This document shows, one piece after another, positions 1 to 11,945 of a DNA stretch of 64,000 nucleotides (the first letter of the stretch is position 1; each line of letters opens with the position of its first letter). The notes under the pieces were generated by a model. The model saw only the letters and a list, made by a program, of their open reading frames with translations, did no database searches and was not told the DNA's origin. Origin of the DNA: Salvator merianae (Eukaryota; Chordata; Lepidosauria; Squamata; Teiidae); the NCBI GenBank assembly GCA_003586115.2, contig QVOM02000029.1, forward strand, positions 29,439,429 to 29,503,428, given 5' to 3'. A program made the translations under genes and the position numbers.

Positions 1-139
1 AGCATAACACTATGAAGCAAATCAGATCTGATAATGTCTGTAGTGAAAAATGGAGCATTCACATTGCCCTCTACTCTCTGGCTAGGGGTAAAAAGTGAAA
101 TACATTCTCCCTGCAGAGGCAAACAACCAGACACACCGA

Positions 140-461
140 GAGAATTACTGGTCTATGGAATTTACTAACAGAAAAAGTGGTGATCACAACCAATCTGGAT
201 AACTTTAAGAGTTAGACAAATTCACGGAGGACAAGTGTGTCAATGCCTACTAGAATGGATGTACGGGTACCACCTCCAGGTTGAAGAAACAGGCAGGATT
301 ACTCTAAAGGCCATTTACAGAGAGTTGAGAGCACATGAATGTTTTGCTTTCATCTTCTGCTGTAGAATGCCCAGAAGCAATTCATGAGCCACTGTGTGAG
401 ACAGGATGCTGGAACAGATGGGCTGTGGCCTGATCCAGCAATCCTCCTCTTACGTTCGTAT
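140..461 (+). mobile_element. L3-like (CR1 clade) LINE, 3' end
   Basis: Truncated non-LTR retrotransposon 3' end in sense orientation. The segment reads through the ORF2 tail (a 'tggaatttactaacag...gtggtgatca' block, then 'ggataactttaag') into the 3' UTR, which carries the family hallmark 'gtgtgagacaggatgctgga' followed by 'tgatccagca'. It ends in a degenerate form of the TTCTTATGTTCTTA terminus (tacgttcgta). A second sense copy with the same block order lies at 56010-56386, which supports the call. It is 5' truncated, as most LINE copies are, and has no open frame. The family name rests on recalled consensus features. Confidence 0.75.
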
Positions 462-1586
462 GTACTTGTCAACATGCACAGGCAATTGTAGCTAGTAGGT
501 TCTGTCTCGGCAGTAGGAATAGTTTCCTCCCTCTCCAAATCTGCAGTTATAAAATAGTTCTGTGCCTTTATTTTCAAAACAGAAATGCAGACAAAGGGGC
601 TTACACTGCCCAAAAACAAAGGAAGAGTATTTTCAGGACTTTTCCCTTTTCAACCTATCATCAGATTTGGATTTATCCATGTCTTCTTGTAGAAAAGTCA
701 ATTTACATAAAGGTATCTGGCAGTATTTGCTTCAAAATAAAGGTAAAATCAGCAGTATTTGTCTGCTTCTGCACATTAAAAAGCTAGCATGTCTACAGGC
801 ATGTCACATTTAACAGATACCAGGAATCATGAGAATCTTTGAAAACCCTTTTTAAAAAATAATTCAGCCTCCCTTTCTGTCTCTGACATTTTTCATTTGA
901 AAAGGGTTCAGACTCAGTCAAACAGTGACTTCTTATCTATACCTGTGGATTTACAAGCAGGCCTGTCTTTTAATGGATTAAGAATGGCAAACTTAGGGCA
1001 GATCATTCAATGATAACCAAACATCTAGTAAAGTTCTCAGTTGTACAGGATGGCTGTATTCTGTTAAAAAGGGAAAAAGTCATTAAAAAGCATCATTCAA
1101 GAATACTTAAGCAGGAAACAGAGCTGCCAAAAGCAGTCAATAAGAGATTTCCTTTTCCTCGTTCAATGATCTTACTGAATTGCTCACTGTATATTCTATT
1201 TTTCTGCTATTACTGTTCTGGATGTAGTAACTGATAACAATGGATATGTTTCCACTGCCACGGTGGGAGGACCGCTGCCGTAGTTGCTTCACTGCAGCCA
1301 AGAGAGGTTTGGCTAAGACAGCATCCCGGCTTCCTGTTCACTAGGAAACCTGCCTTAGAAGGCATGTCTGCACCTGCACACAACCTCCATGTGCAGGTGA
1401 AGCAGCACCTTGAAATGACAGCAGTCATTTTGCCACAACACAGTGTCTGTTCAGCGTGACAGAGAAACTGGCCACCCTAGGGGCCCATCAAAGGTGTCTG
1501 GGCCCTGTGATGAAATACAGACTATATTTCATTGCAACTGAGGAATGTGTAATTGTACATTAATCTAATTTCCCTCACACAAACAC
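462..1586. other. Unannotated non-coding stretch
   Basis: I see no gene, LINE or clear inverted repeat here. The sequence is AT-rich to about 1200. From 1240 to 1450 it becomes more balanced in base composition, with short words such as 'cctgcacac' and 'gtgcaggtg' facing each other at about 1371-1400, perhaps part of an old DNA element. Short ORFs on both strands show no recognisable protein pattern. Confidence 0.4.
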
Positions 1587-1587
1587 T

Positions 1588-1798
1588 TTAAGTCAGCGGC
1601 GGCCACCGTCTTTAACAGCGGGTATTCGCGCCCCACGGAAAGCGTGCCATGGTTGTTCGCGGGGCCTCCGGGCCTCCGTACTGTCACAGCACCCTGCTGC
1701 AACAGTACTGAGGCAAGGAGGCCCTGAGAACAGCCGTGGCATGCTTTCCGCAGGGCATGAACACCCACCCTTAAAGCTGGCAGCCGCCACTGCTTTAA
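1588..1798. mobile_element. GC-rich fold-back MITE flanked by TTAA
   Basis: A 211-bp imperfect palindrome. The left arm (1588 to about 1671) starts TTAAGTCAGCGGCGGCC. The reverse complement of the right arm (about 1717-1798) starts TTAAAGCAGTGGCGGCTGCC, and the match continues inward through a GGAAAGC.TGCCA block. The centre (about 1672-1716) also pairs, GTACTGT against ACAGTAC, so nearly the whole element can fold into one long hairpin. It ends on TTAA on both sides, the target site used by piggyBac-type transposases, although other explanations exist. It is much richer in GC and CpG than its flanks. It has no coding capacity. Confidence 0.7.
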
Positions 1799-2499
1799 AC
1801 AGAATTTAGGCATTTTATGCGCTATACTATTACACTATTGGTAGCATTTCACAAACTGGGCACAGCAACAAAGAAAAAAGAAAAAAAAAAGGCCCAGATC
1901 CCAACTGGAGGCATTTCTCAGCTGGCTTGGTTCCAAGGATTATAGGATTTTGTGTCGGAAACAAAACCATAACTGAGCCCACTTGTCAACTGGCAACTAC
2001 TACTGTTCCTAGAAAGACGGCGCCACTTGCATTGCTGCCCATCCAAATGGTCCCTAAAAAGGGGCTCCTATGCCATGCAACCATTCCAGGGGTGCTGGTA
2101 GGCAATCAAAACTACTGGGCTCCAAGATGACTCTTCAGAGCCCACAGGAACACTGTTATTGGTAGAACACTAACCGTGCAACAAAATGCAGCCAGAATCA
2201 TGCATGAAGATCAAAAATACAACTGGCCACATACACGAGGGTAGTCTCAGACTACTTTACAGAGTCTTATCATTTGGTTCCAGAAGACTCATCCCTGTTC
2301 ACACTACTGTTTTATATCCTGGGCCAGTGTAGGACATCCTGGCTCAGGACACACAACCTGTCCTTGTTGGGTTGCCCCTGGTGCCAGACAGAGACATCCA
2401 CGTTAGGATAGACCATTCCAATCTAGCTCCAACTGTCAGCCACAAGGGCTGAGCCAGCTTTGCACCCGGCGCTGGAACCTTCAAAGACCAGTCCTTCAG
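1799..2499. other. Unannotated non-coding stretch
   Basis: There is an A-rich run at 1868-1891, followed by mixed sequence without a recognisable gene or repeat. The single 67-residue ORF here shows no family pattern. Confidence 0.4.
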
Positions 2500-2940
2500 T
2501 GTTCCCAGGGTGTGTGTTCAGTGGCATTTCCTACTGCACTGCCAAAATGTCCCCCATATCCCTGAACAGGATACCATCTGCCTTCTGTGCACAACCCACT
2601 GTTCTGAGCTGGTCCCAGTAGCATGCCAATAGAAATTATCATTGCGGTCTACTGGTAGAGTGGGATAGGGTACTATTTTACCTATTCACTCAGTCCTTCG
2701 ATGCTTAGCTTCTTCTGAGAGCTGTCCTTTCAGGAAGGGAAGGAAAGAGGTTTTTATCTTTTTTACTGTTGTGACCCATCCTATATCTCAGAACAGGGGC
2801 CTGTTGTCTGCATGCTAGTGCAGGCTACAATAGGTCCTGGTGGGGCCTGCTGTAGTATGCACCAGAATGTGGATGGTAGCTCCCTAGTCCAGGATATAAT
2901 CCAGAATAAAGGCCAGTGCAGACAGGGTTTAGGACTTGCA
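2500..2940. repeat. Interspersed repeat shared with 30390-30660
   Basis: Two blocks recur elsewhere in the window. At 2533-2600 the words 'gcactgccaaaat', 'ccctgaaca' and 'tgtgcac' appear in the same order as at 30546-30605. At 2795-2935, read on the minus strand, the sequence runs TCTGCACTGGCC, TTATTCTGGA, CATCCACAT, TACAGCA, as at 30396-30460 on the plus strand. The terminal 'ccagtgcagacaggg' resembles the end of the short element at 40012-40105. Probably a non-autonomous DNA transposon family. Limits and internal structure are uncertain. Confidence 0.5.
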
Positions 2941-3099
2941 CAGCCTCACTTAATCCAGATGTATCAAAGAAATAGAGCTGGAAATCATCCATAAACTCTT
3001 AATGAATAAGTATTCGAAGCAGCTCCATGTAGGTGTAAACAGTCTTAGGGACAGAAGGAAGCCCTGCAGCTCTCTACAACATAATCATCAGCCTTGTAA

Positions 3100-3420
3100 G
3101 TAGAAGTAGAGCATAGAAAACCTAGAGTATCTGACTTTCACTTTCAAGGCCCAATCAAATAAGATAGTATGCTCAATGATATCAAAAGCAACCACAAAAT
3201 CAAGCAAGAGCAACAGAATCACATTCCCCTCATTTCCCTAATGATAAAAGCTACCTAGGCCGGGATCTAGAATGTGACCGATAATCAGTTTTCTCAAACC
3301 CCCATTCAACAAGGTCCACCACCATCATTTCAATGCTTATTTGCAAGCAGGCAATAACTATCATATCTTCCCAGCCCTATCATGACTTTTGTCTATATTC
3401 CTCCTTTACTTATGCTACAG
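3100..3420 (-). pseudogene. L2 LINE reverse transcriptase fragment
   Basis: Antisense remnant of L2 ORF2. On the minus strand the stretch around 3160-3225 reads LLLLLDFVVAFDIIEH, matching the L2 reverse transcriptase block of the LLVLLDLSAAFDTIDH type; its aspartate is one of the metal-binding catalytic residues. Further upstream on that strand (3230-3400) nucleotide similarity continues through the palm/fingers region that precedes this block. The segment has lost its frame in places and is bounded by unassigned sequence. The L2 family is inferred from recalled conserved motifs. A sense copy of the same region is at 9180-9460. Confidence 0.7.
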
Positions 3421-3637
3421 AAACCAACCTATCACATAGTAGAACATCCATTATCTCCTGAATTCAACCAGCCATCACCCTCTATTAAGTTAGCCTCAAT
3501 GGTCAACATAGATATTTTGATCCAAAACGACCTGAAGTAGCCATGTCTCCATGTGTATGCAATAAGAGTTTCAGAGATTCATTAATATTACTATGATAAC
3601 TGACAAACTTATCTGACCTGACATTAAAACCTACAGA

Positions 3638-3700
3638 GCAATATAGTAAATATTTAGTATATTTACTATATTATATACTATAGTATATTTAGTACAGTAA
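3638..3700. repeat. AT-rich palindromic repeat
   Basis: Alternating TAGTATATTTA and TATAGTATATT units form a low-complexity, self-complementary tract. Probably a simple-sequence expansion. Confidence 0.7.
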
Positions 3701-6700
3701 AATTTTTACTGGAGAATACAACTCCTATAGTAACTTCAGCCAAATTTTTCTTGTTAACCACAGAGATCAGAAATCAACTATTGAAATTTTAAGTCATATT
3801 CCCTATTTTACCTCTGTTTTATATTTCTTGTTTTAATTTTGTATTTCTTTATGGGTTCATGATGACTATAAATAAAACAACTACTGATAATGATGACTAC
3901 TGTTGCTGCTAATAATGCTGCTACTACTGCTTATGCTAGCTGTGCAGCCCACCAGATTCCATGACTAGAATTCTGACCTGTCATTAATTCCCATCCAAAT
4001 CAAAGATTTAGGAATTAGCAAGGTATCACTGAAGAATAGCACTAGCTCCAAGTAGTGCCATATTTTGTAACTGTGGCGCTCTTATTTTGCCTGTTTTGAT
4101 GTCCTTCAAATATATCTTGACTTTTCTTGGCATTGCACCTAATACACTAATAAACTGCTGGAACTTCTATTGCCTTTTTCTTCCAGAAGCACTGGATTTC
4201 AATATCCATATATTATGACCCTCTCCAGTTCTTTCTCTTCCATTCTACTGTCCTTTGGTGTACTCATATCTATAATTTATTTATTTATTATTGATTAAAA
4301 TCTTTTATGAGTAATCTAAAGAGATTTACAAGCAAGAGAAAAAACCCCAGAAAAATATTCAGACCAATTACCATATGTCAAACAACATGAAATACTGCAA
4401 AAGGGGGCACTTTAATGGCAAGGGTGATAGGAGGTAGATGACTGGAATCCCTACAGTTTTATTGATCTCTTTTTGTGCATTTCTCTTAATTTCAGTTTGC
4501 CTAGGTATATGGAGAGTGGACTTAACACTTGGCATATGAAATAAAGGCTACCAACAGCTGTTAATATTGTAATTCATTCTGCCCTGGGTTTTTTACTTTT
4601 TGCCATTAAAGAAAAATGACCACCTTCATATTATGCAGGGAGGAGGGAGAGATTAAGATATTTGTTTTGGATTAATCTCAAATACACTTACTGGTCTTAG
4701 GTGGCAATGCTATGCACATTTACTTGGGGGGGGGGAATCTTTAAAATTTACAGACCCCTGAGTAAACATGGTTATCTGGGGACAGCAGTAGAATAATTAC
4801 AAAATTTAGTTCTTGAGTGTTTCACTTCATTTGAAAACTTCACAGCAAGGATTCTTCCATACACACGTATTCTTTGAAACCATACATATTTCTGGCTTGC
4901 TGAGTATATTTGTGCAAAATATGTGAGACCCGTAGTACACGCTAATCAATTTTGGTAAAAGATAATGCTGCCTGTGCTGTGGGCTGTTCCTCTTATCTTG
5001 CTGATATAGCATACTTTTAAAGTCTGTGATTACTCAAAGACTTATGATAGCTGCACTGTAAAAGAAGCCCCAAGTCATGGATCACTGGCTCAGCTACAAA
5101 ACATCCCATGGCTTTGCAGATAATCAGCCCACCTTGGTAGATACTGGGCCAGAATGCAAGGCTTCAATAGCAGCAAAGTCTTTTCTGTGTTTTTATGTTA
5201 TATACAGGAGCAACCCCGCCATTCTTTTTTTTTTTAGTACCACTTATCAAATTATTTGGAATTAATTTTCAGAAATTCGGTATGTAACTGCCAATATTGA
5301 TTTTTGAATGTTCAACAAGATATGGAGATTCAAATTAGAATAAGCATAATGCATAAATAAATAAATACTCCGTTCTATCACATACTAATTCATTGACTTA
5401 CACTTTGAGAGCAAGATTATTACCTATTATTTAAAAATAAAAACTGTATTGCATCCACATTGTTTCTGCTTCCATTTCATTTTTAAAAAAATTAAGCAAA
5501 CTGTATATTCTCCCAGTACAACTGAAACAAGGGAAATGTTTACACCACAGTGAAATTCTGGAGACAATCTGGGCACTAGGTAACACTAAGTTGACAGCAG
5601 GAAAGCTGGAAGTTTATGCGTAGGATGGACATGTGTCCAGGGCATCCCACTACGAACTGCTTTAGTAAAAACGGACATGCTATACAGTAATCCTGTATGC
5701 CTTCTATACCTGCTCTGCCCCCAGAAATGCTTCCAGACTCAAGAGAAAAGTTTTTTTACTAGGAAATTGACAAACCTTAATCAACTGTATCACAACTACA
5801 ACAGTTCCATAAGATTGCAGTCAACATGAATATTATCTTAATGCCTAAAACATATGTTGTGTCCAATGTAACTGACAGCCAGTATGAATTCGATTGGGCT
5901 TTGACTGGGGCACCAATCTAGAATACTTCACAAGATTAGGGTGAAACTAAAGTACTTCTCCAAAATCTGTGGAGGAAGAACAGACTGCAGACACATTTGT
6001 CAAATGAAACTTCCGGATACAATAACTTATATACTACAGATTGCCCTGAAGGCATGCTCTTCTGAGTGAAAGGTCACATTTTTTTTAAATTAAGTGCAAA
6101 ATAAAAAAACTATCAACTGATTAAGATGTGATATTTTAAATTACATGAAAAATATGTTGAATTTGCATTCAGAATTTGTACTTCACTTATTACTCTGCAC
6201 AGAGTTCTTAAAACACACACTGCATTTTGTGAAGCAACTTCACAGAACTGTGCTAATAGGCTTCATTTTCAAACACCTTGGCCAACTGCCACTATCATCC
6301 GATTCCCCCCTCTGCCCCAGAATACTCAACTACTTGAGTTACTTTAAACTATAGCACTGAGCATAAACTTGAAATATGGCATTATCTTCTCAAATACTGC
6401 AGTCAAACCTAGATAAATCAGGCAAGCCATTCAGTGATCTTATCCTACTGACTCTTTAATAAATCGAACCTTGTAGGTTCACTTTGTAGGAAGTTGTCAC
6501 TAAATGAAATTGTGACCTTATCCGTTGCTTGAACTCATCCTTCTGACAATTGTATTTATGGTGAAGCTAAGCAAGCTCAACAACCACCAAAAACAAAAAC
6601 TACCCTATACTTTTGATAATTTTGCTCTTTGTTGCATGCATTTTTGGTACAGGATGCTGTTTCCTGAGCCTTCCCCAGTAATTCTCCTAAGATCTGACCT

Positions 6701-7949
6701 TTCCTCCCAAAAGTGCTCCTTATACAAGTGTTAGACCAACCAGTATGCAGCATTAAAAGTTCGTGAAGAGTTAATGCCTCACAGTCTTGGATTAAAAACT
6801 ATCAGCCAAACACAAGGAGTTCTGAATAAGTGTGGAATTCTGTTGGAATAGATAACCTAAGGAAGATGGCAAAACAGTGAAATTTCTTTTTCATTAGAGT
6901 ATAAGAAATGCCCCACTGGATCTGTTCTCACAGCAGTTAACCAGCAGCAGAAAAAAATCCACAAGCAGGATATAAGCATGAAGCCTGGCCTGCACATGGT
7001 TCCATAAAAGCTGGCCTTCAGAAGCATACCATCTCCTATTACCAGATTAGCAGGTTTCAAACAGATTTCTCTGTCACAGGACTGACAGAACCCAGAAACT
7101 AAAGACTTCAGCTATGAAGGTGACCCACAAGTTATTGTTATAAAGGATGTCATTTTAAGGTAAAAGATTATGAAGACTGAGCACAGCCATCTCAATGAAA
7201 GCTAATGTCCAGATATCTTACTAATCAGAGAACTGATATGAGCTGAAGATGCTTGTTTTCATGGAGTACAAGCAAAATAGGAAGAGTAACAGATGCAGAG
7301 AGTTCACTAAAGATGCTGGAGAAGTTCTTAGATGCCAGAATGACATCTCGTGTAAGAAGAAAGTATTTAAGTCTTCTAAATTCTTTAAAGATTGAAATAA
7401 AAATCTAATTCTTTACCACTACACACACCAGTTTTGCATACTCTTCCCCACCCTCCAGCCCCACATCTCATCCTTTCTCTCAGTCTCAGGGTTTCTGCTT
7501 CACAGGAATCTAGGGAGCTACTTTTCACTAAGACCATTTCAGCACTTACCTCTCTGTAGTACAAACTAGTGGGTCTAGACCAGCCAGGCTGACTGGTTTG
7601 TATCACAGAAAGGTATACTTTGAAAGGCATGGTCCAGACCACCCTTACCCCAGCCCTGAAGCTCACATGACCTTTGAGGAAGGCCTCTGAGGAATCCGAA
7701 GGGCTAGGAATGTCTAGACCAGGGCTTGCTGGTCGACCTGTAAAAACAGGTCCACCAGTAACCCCAATCAGGGTCTCCCTGAATGGGATTACACTCCATC
7801 CAGTGTGGACTGAATGCACTAGTCGGGGACAGGGCCTTACAGATCCACACTAATGTGTGGACTGCTGAGGCTCAGAAGAATACTGTGAGGGCTCCTATTC
7901 CCAAACTATGGTAAGCACAGAAAATTAGACAACTGATCCAGCCAACCCA
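3701..7949. other. Long non-coding stretch, mostly unassigned
   Basis: No gene recognised. At 4275-4360 a 'tttatttatttatta' motif with following text resembles an antisense L2 3' end, but weakly. At 4690-4770 the words 'caatgctatgcacatttactt' and 'ctgagtaaacatgg' resemble the short 'GGGCTTACTCCCAAGTAA' reptile repeat in antisense. At 7780-7870 the sequence (tccagtgtggactgaatgcac, then actaatgtgtggactgctga) resembles 31885-31950, suggesting another old interspersed repeat. A 144-residue minus-strand ORF at 7385-7819 has no recognisable domain and overlaps that repeat. Confidence 0.4.
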
Positions 7950-8386
7950 GTATTGTTTACACCCAAGATCTTGTGGATGAACGGACTATAACCCAGAGAC
8001 CTGGCTGGTGAGCTGGAAGAGCTAGTGCTTACTCGATTTGTTCCCCAGGATGCCTGCTGCACCACCAGAATTGTCACAGCCCATGAAGGATCTATCTCCT
8101 CTGTGATCAAATTTGAAGTGTTGTTCACAGTGGTGGGTCAGAGATACAGTATCAAATTTTTGTTAGAATGCCATAATATATACCCTGCTGCCTAACAGCT
8201 TCTGTCTGAACTGGTAGAAGTTGTCTCCAATGCGGAATTCGAGGTCCCCTGCATGGTGCTGTTCAGAGACTTCAGTCTCCATGATGCAGACACCACTAGC
8301 AGGCCAGTTCAGCTTCATGGCTTCCATGACAACCATGATGAAGTCTCAACATGTTATGGGCCAAATCTATGTTGTAAGACATAGGC

Positions 8387-8579
8387 TGGATCTGCACAAA
8401 GTAAAAAGAAGTGACATGAAAGCAGCTTAGAGGTGGTAGCATCCACATACTAATACCACATTAAAGTCCAAAAAATGCACTTTCAAAAGCATTTAATGTA
8501 GATTAGAGGTGAAATGGGAACACTAGTATTCCCATGCTAGCTCATCTAAGCTGCCTTTCTCATATGTGCAGATGTAATC
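8387..8579. mobile_element. Inverted-repeat DNA element nested in L2 (family C)
   Basis: A 193-bp element with inverted ends: GGATCTGCACAAAG at the left and, read in reverse, GATTACATCTGCACATATG at the right. Both then lead into AGCTTAGA.G.GGTAGCAT-like words and ACTAGTGTTCCC-type words toward the centre. It splits the L2 endonuclease text, so it inserted after the L2. A second copy with the same internal order (GTGGCTTA, CCACATACTAGTG, GATTAGAGGTG) lies at 63388-63610. Non-autonomous; superfamily not determined. Confidence 0.65.
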
Positions 8580-9075
8580 TGTGCTACAGAGTGGAAGAGT
8601 GGAAATCCATTTGTAGGTGAACTTGTAGCAAACCTCTGGTCTCATTTTATAACTATGAGCTATTCATTCAATCACTTCCAAATGCCCTTGGCAACCCTGT
8701 TGAGTTCATAAACACCTTGGTATAGCAGGGAGCTACATGCAATGAAAAAGAAGGTCTAAGGGTTAGAGCAGAAGTGGCATAATTACAAATATGAATGTGT
8801 AAGAGTACATTATTGTACCTGCCATATGATGGTGGTAATGACAATGAAGAAGACTTATTTCTCAGCCATCACTGGGTCCTCAAGTGGCTGTCCAGCAGAG
8901 TTTTTCAGGGTGGTTAAGGGGCTGGATGGTTAAGGAGCTACTATCACCTTTGGAGACTTGCTGTGATAAATATGCAAGGCACTTTCAGGACAAAGTCACC
9001 CAGATTTGCATAAAATTAGACTTCACTGTCTGGTCCTGTTATTTTGGATCAATTCACTGAGGAATGGACAAATCG

Positions 9076-9165
9076 CTAAATTAAACTAAACTAGACTAGA
9101 CTAAATTAAAAACTAAAGACTAAATTAAAAACTAAACTAAACTAAACTAAACTAAACTAAACTAA
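9076..9165. repeat. (TAAAC)n simple repeat
   Basis: Pentanucleotide repeat of TAAAC/TAGAC units, impure at the left and nearly pure from 9130 to 9165. It sits inside the L2 remnant. Confidence 0.95.
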
Positions 9166-9182
9166 TGGAAACTGTGGTACAC

Positions 9183-9790
9183 ACTACCTTAAGGGGATTT
9201 CTCTGGATCCAGAGCTATTAAATAACTATCACCTAGTTTCCAATAATATCTTTTTGAGCAAGGTATTAGAAAGAGTAGTATGCATGCTTAGAAGAAATAG
9301 ATTATCTACATCAATTTCAATCTGGTGGGGCTATGGTAGTGAGACTGCCTTTTTCACTCTGATGGATGACCTTTATTGGGAGAGGGAGGGGGCAATGCAA
9401 CTCTGTTGGTGCTCCTCAATGTCTCAGCAACTTTTGATGCCATCAATCATGGTATCTTAAAGTGACTTCAATTATTGGGACTTGTTCTTTCCAATTATTG
9501 CAGTCATTGTTCTTCCTATCTCTGAAGTACACTCCAGAAAGTAGCAATGAAGAACTTTTGTTCAACACCTTCAGATCTTCAAATGCTCTTCAACATCTAT
9601 ATGAAGCTGTTGGAAGAAGTTATCAGGATATTTGAACTGAGGTGCCATCAGCACACTGATGACACCCAACTCTATCTTCCTACTCTATCTGAGTCAGGGA
9701 GTCAATCCAGGTGCTCATCATTGCCTGGAAGCAATACCAAGCTGGATATGGACCTATTTGCTACAAAGTCTAATTCATGGTGTTGACTCT
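9183..9790 (+). pseudogene. L2 ORF2 reverse transcriptase remnant
   Basis: Fragments of the L2 reverse transcriptase in shifting frames. At about 9217-9275 it reads YHLVSNNIFLSKVLERVV, the finger/palm motif NYRPVSNLPFLSKVLERVV. At 9320-9375 comes a 'YGSETAFFTLMDDL' segment, and at 9425-9455 the AFDAINH-like block in another frame. From 9580 an open stretch reads MLFNIYMKLLEEVIRIFEL and then CHQHTDDTQLYL. In an active L2 the last part would carry Y-A-D-D, but here it is H-T-D-D. The frameshifts and the altered catalytic box mark it as a dead copy. The protein would have copied element RNA at a nicked chromosomal target. Confidence 0.75.
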
Positions 9791-10439
9791 TAGGCCATTT
9801 CCACTCTTCTCTGGTATCCCGTTCCAAGCCGTTTGCTAGTCTGCCACATCTGCAGTGCCACGAAGATCCTGAAGAGACTCAAGTGACTCTTATTCCAGGC
9901 CAGCTATGGACTGGTTAAAAGCAGTCCACAAGCAGACTAGCACTGCCAGGAACAGTCCAAGAGCAGCGCTTCTGCACCACTTCCCATGTTGCGAGTACAG
10001 GGGGTGCAACTGCAACTTCACCAAAGTTGCTGCTCCAAACCCACATGTGAGCTCTGGAATGCACATAGTCTGCTTGTGGAGCAGGGGAATCTGGTTGGGG
10101 GAGTGCTGGATCTGGAATTTGGCTTTCTATGATCTGAAGCCTTGCAGATCTGCTTCCAGGGTTGAATAGTGAGTCTCCAGACTCTGCGATACTTAGCCTA
10201 GCCCTTGTGCATCAGACAAAACATAGAAGCAATGCACGGAATTTCTGACAGAAGCACAGATCACAAAGAACAGGCCAAGGAATGGACCATCTACATTGCT
10301 GGTGCTGCTGGATCAGAACCATAATGTTCCAGCACTCACAGTGTGAATGATACCAACTGCACTTGATATGGATCAGACTGAGCCAGTCCTGTAGAACCAA
10401 TCCAGTTAAGGTAAGTGCAGAACCAGTCTTACATATGAA
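9791..10439. other. Unannotated non-coding stretch
   Basis: Mixed sequence with modestly higher GC and no recognised gene. Overlapping ORFs on both strands (9906-10169 plus; 10212-10565 minus) have no family features. It may contain old DNA-element sequence, but I find no paired termini. Confidence 0.35.
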
Positions 10440-10957
10440 GGGCCTGTTTGCACTTAGCGAGTGGTACGTTTCAGGACGCACGCTAGAACACAGGATCCGC
10501 ACTTGTGAACAGCCCCAGCTGACCCAAAATCTACCAAAGCCTACCTGATGCTTACCTGAATCCAACCAGCTGTGGTCAACTAATTTGTAGTCTCCAACCC
10601 AACCTGCATGATCAGATGAGGATCAGGGAAGGTGTGTTCACACCATTTCCTGGTTCAAAAAGGCGGCAGGGTGGGGCCGGCGGGGCCATGCAAGCACAGT
10701 CTGCTTGTTCATACCCCAGTTCGGACCTTGGGGTCCGGACCCTGGTGGCCTTTTTGGACACAGGTTCGAACACAGACCCTCTGGGTTCAAACACAGCTAC
10801 TGAACTAGTACGCTCCCATTCGCACTGCATCCAGCGCTGGTTGGCTTATAGAGCGTTCCAGTGCTGACAGGTGCAAAGACCTCTCTTTGTACCTGAACCC
10901 TACCAGCCCGAACCGTGCTAATTATACTGTTATACCGTTGTAAGCGCGAACAGGCCC
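10440..10957. mobile_element. Non-autonomous DNA transposon, family A copy 1
   Basis: A 518-bp segment bounded by inverted termini: GGGCCTGTTTGCACTTAGCG at the left and, reading inward from the right, GGGCCTGTTCGCGCTTAC. The same terminal motif bounds elements at 28916-29195 and 40623-41057. The interior is GC- and CpG-richer than the flanks and contains GGTTCGAACACAG/GGTTCAAACACAG words. No long ORF with transposase features is present. No convincing target-site duplication was found, so the superfamily is unassigned. Confidence 0.6.
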
Positions 10958-11084
10958 AAAGTCTTATGGCTTGGGACCTAAATATCTCAAAGAATGCTTT
11001 CTCCATGTAGACTTGCCCAGTTACCAATACCACAGGGGAAGGTCTTTCTTCTAGTTCTGCCACCCTGAGAAATGGAAGCACATG

Positions 11085-11240
11085 AGGGGGGCTTTTCTGT
11101 GATACCCTTCAGGCTTTGGGACGCCTGGTGCCAACATTATATAGTTTTCTGCACCTGGTTAAAATTTACCTTTTCACTCAGACCTTTGACAGGAAGTTTG
11201 TATTTTAATTATATTTTTATTTAATAATGTTTTATTGAAT
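11085..11240 (+). mobile_element. L2 LINE 3' remnant
   Basis: The text around 11130-11190 reads, across frames, like the L2 ORF2 C-terminal motif of the 'F..LLKTYLFTQ.F' type (gttaaaatttaccttttcactcagacc). It is followed by a T-rich 3' UTR with 'ttttatttaataatgttttattg'. Short and degraded. Confidence 0.5.
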
Positions 11241-11812
11241 TTATCCATATTTGATCGTGTTTTTCAGGAAAATGTTGGTGATCTGTCAAGAGACCCTATG
11301 GTGAATGGCAAGATAGAAATCTTTTACAAAATAATTCAATTGTGCCCTAGGATGCACCTACAGCTAAAAGGACCTTCCCTTGGACATGCACAAGGAACAA
11401 CTGACTGCAGTAAAAAAGAACAAGCAGAAGATCAATATCCAGTTTTCTCAGAGCAGTTACTCTTCACTCTTTGGTTTCTATACAAAACTTAAGTATGTCA
11501 CCCTGCTCCCCTGACTGGATGCTCTCCTTCCCTTTTCAATACTATCCAGGAGAGGCAGAGAGTGAAAAGGAGCCCCATTTTAGAACCAACTTTTGCATTT
11601 TTCCTTGTTCTTCCACACAGGCCATCAACCTTTTTGTGAATGAGTGAGACAAGCTCAGGCCTCAGGATTCGTGGCTCATGAAACTCTTCCTGACTGCAGA
11701 CAAGCTGCCTCATCAAAGCTGAGGTTCCAGAACCAACAATGGATGCAAGGAAAGCTGGATACAGGTCTGAACAAGAACTCCAAGCATACCAGCCAGCATT
11801 GAAGGAAACTTC

Positions 11813-11945
11813 TACATTTATTTATTTGCCCTGTTTTTTTTGCCTTGCTTTATTTTTATACCATCCTACACTAAGCCTCAGTGAGATAAAAACAGTTTCT
11901 AAAAAAAAGAGATAAAAATAACCAATATAGCCATTAAAATGTTTG
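11813..11945 (-). mobile_element. L2 LINE 3' end, antisense
   Basis: The minus strand ends in ...AAATAAATAAATG preceded by a 'GG.TGGTATAAAAATAAA' arrangement. On the plus strand this reads 'atttatttatttgccctg', then 'ataccatcctacactaagcctcagtgagataaaaac'. This is the standard L2 3' terminus layout. Only the last ~130 bp remain. Confidence 0.6.

Larger units (their letters stand above)
7950..9790 (+). mobile_element. L2 LINE, sense, decayed and interrupted
   Basis: Sense L2 element. Around 7965-8010 there is an ETWL-like endonuclease motif (PETWLV). At 8245-8345 endonuclease words resembling 'VLLRDFSV.ADD' and 'MASMTTM...QHVMG' can be read across frameshifts, corresponding to the L2 LGDFN-containing segment. 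The text is then broken by a nested inverted-repeat element (8387-8579). It resumes before 9060, is interrupted by a TAAAC repeat (9076-9165), and continues with reverse transcriptase sequence to about 9790. It is truncated at both ends, has many frameshifts and stops, and is not functional. Confidence 0.7.

Noticed and set aside
1565..1813. Two overlapping minus-strand ORFs in a GC-rich block
   Set aside because: They lie across the fold-back element and are a by-product of its GC-rich palindrome.
7385..7819. 144-residue ORF on the minus strand, the longest in the window
   Set aside because: No recognisable domain, signal or membrane segment. It overlaps an old repeat shared with 31885-31950, and its composition looks like chance reading of non-coding DNA.
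9076..9165. Possible CRISPR-like or satellite array
   Set aside because: It is a simple pentanucleotide repeat without spacers.
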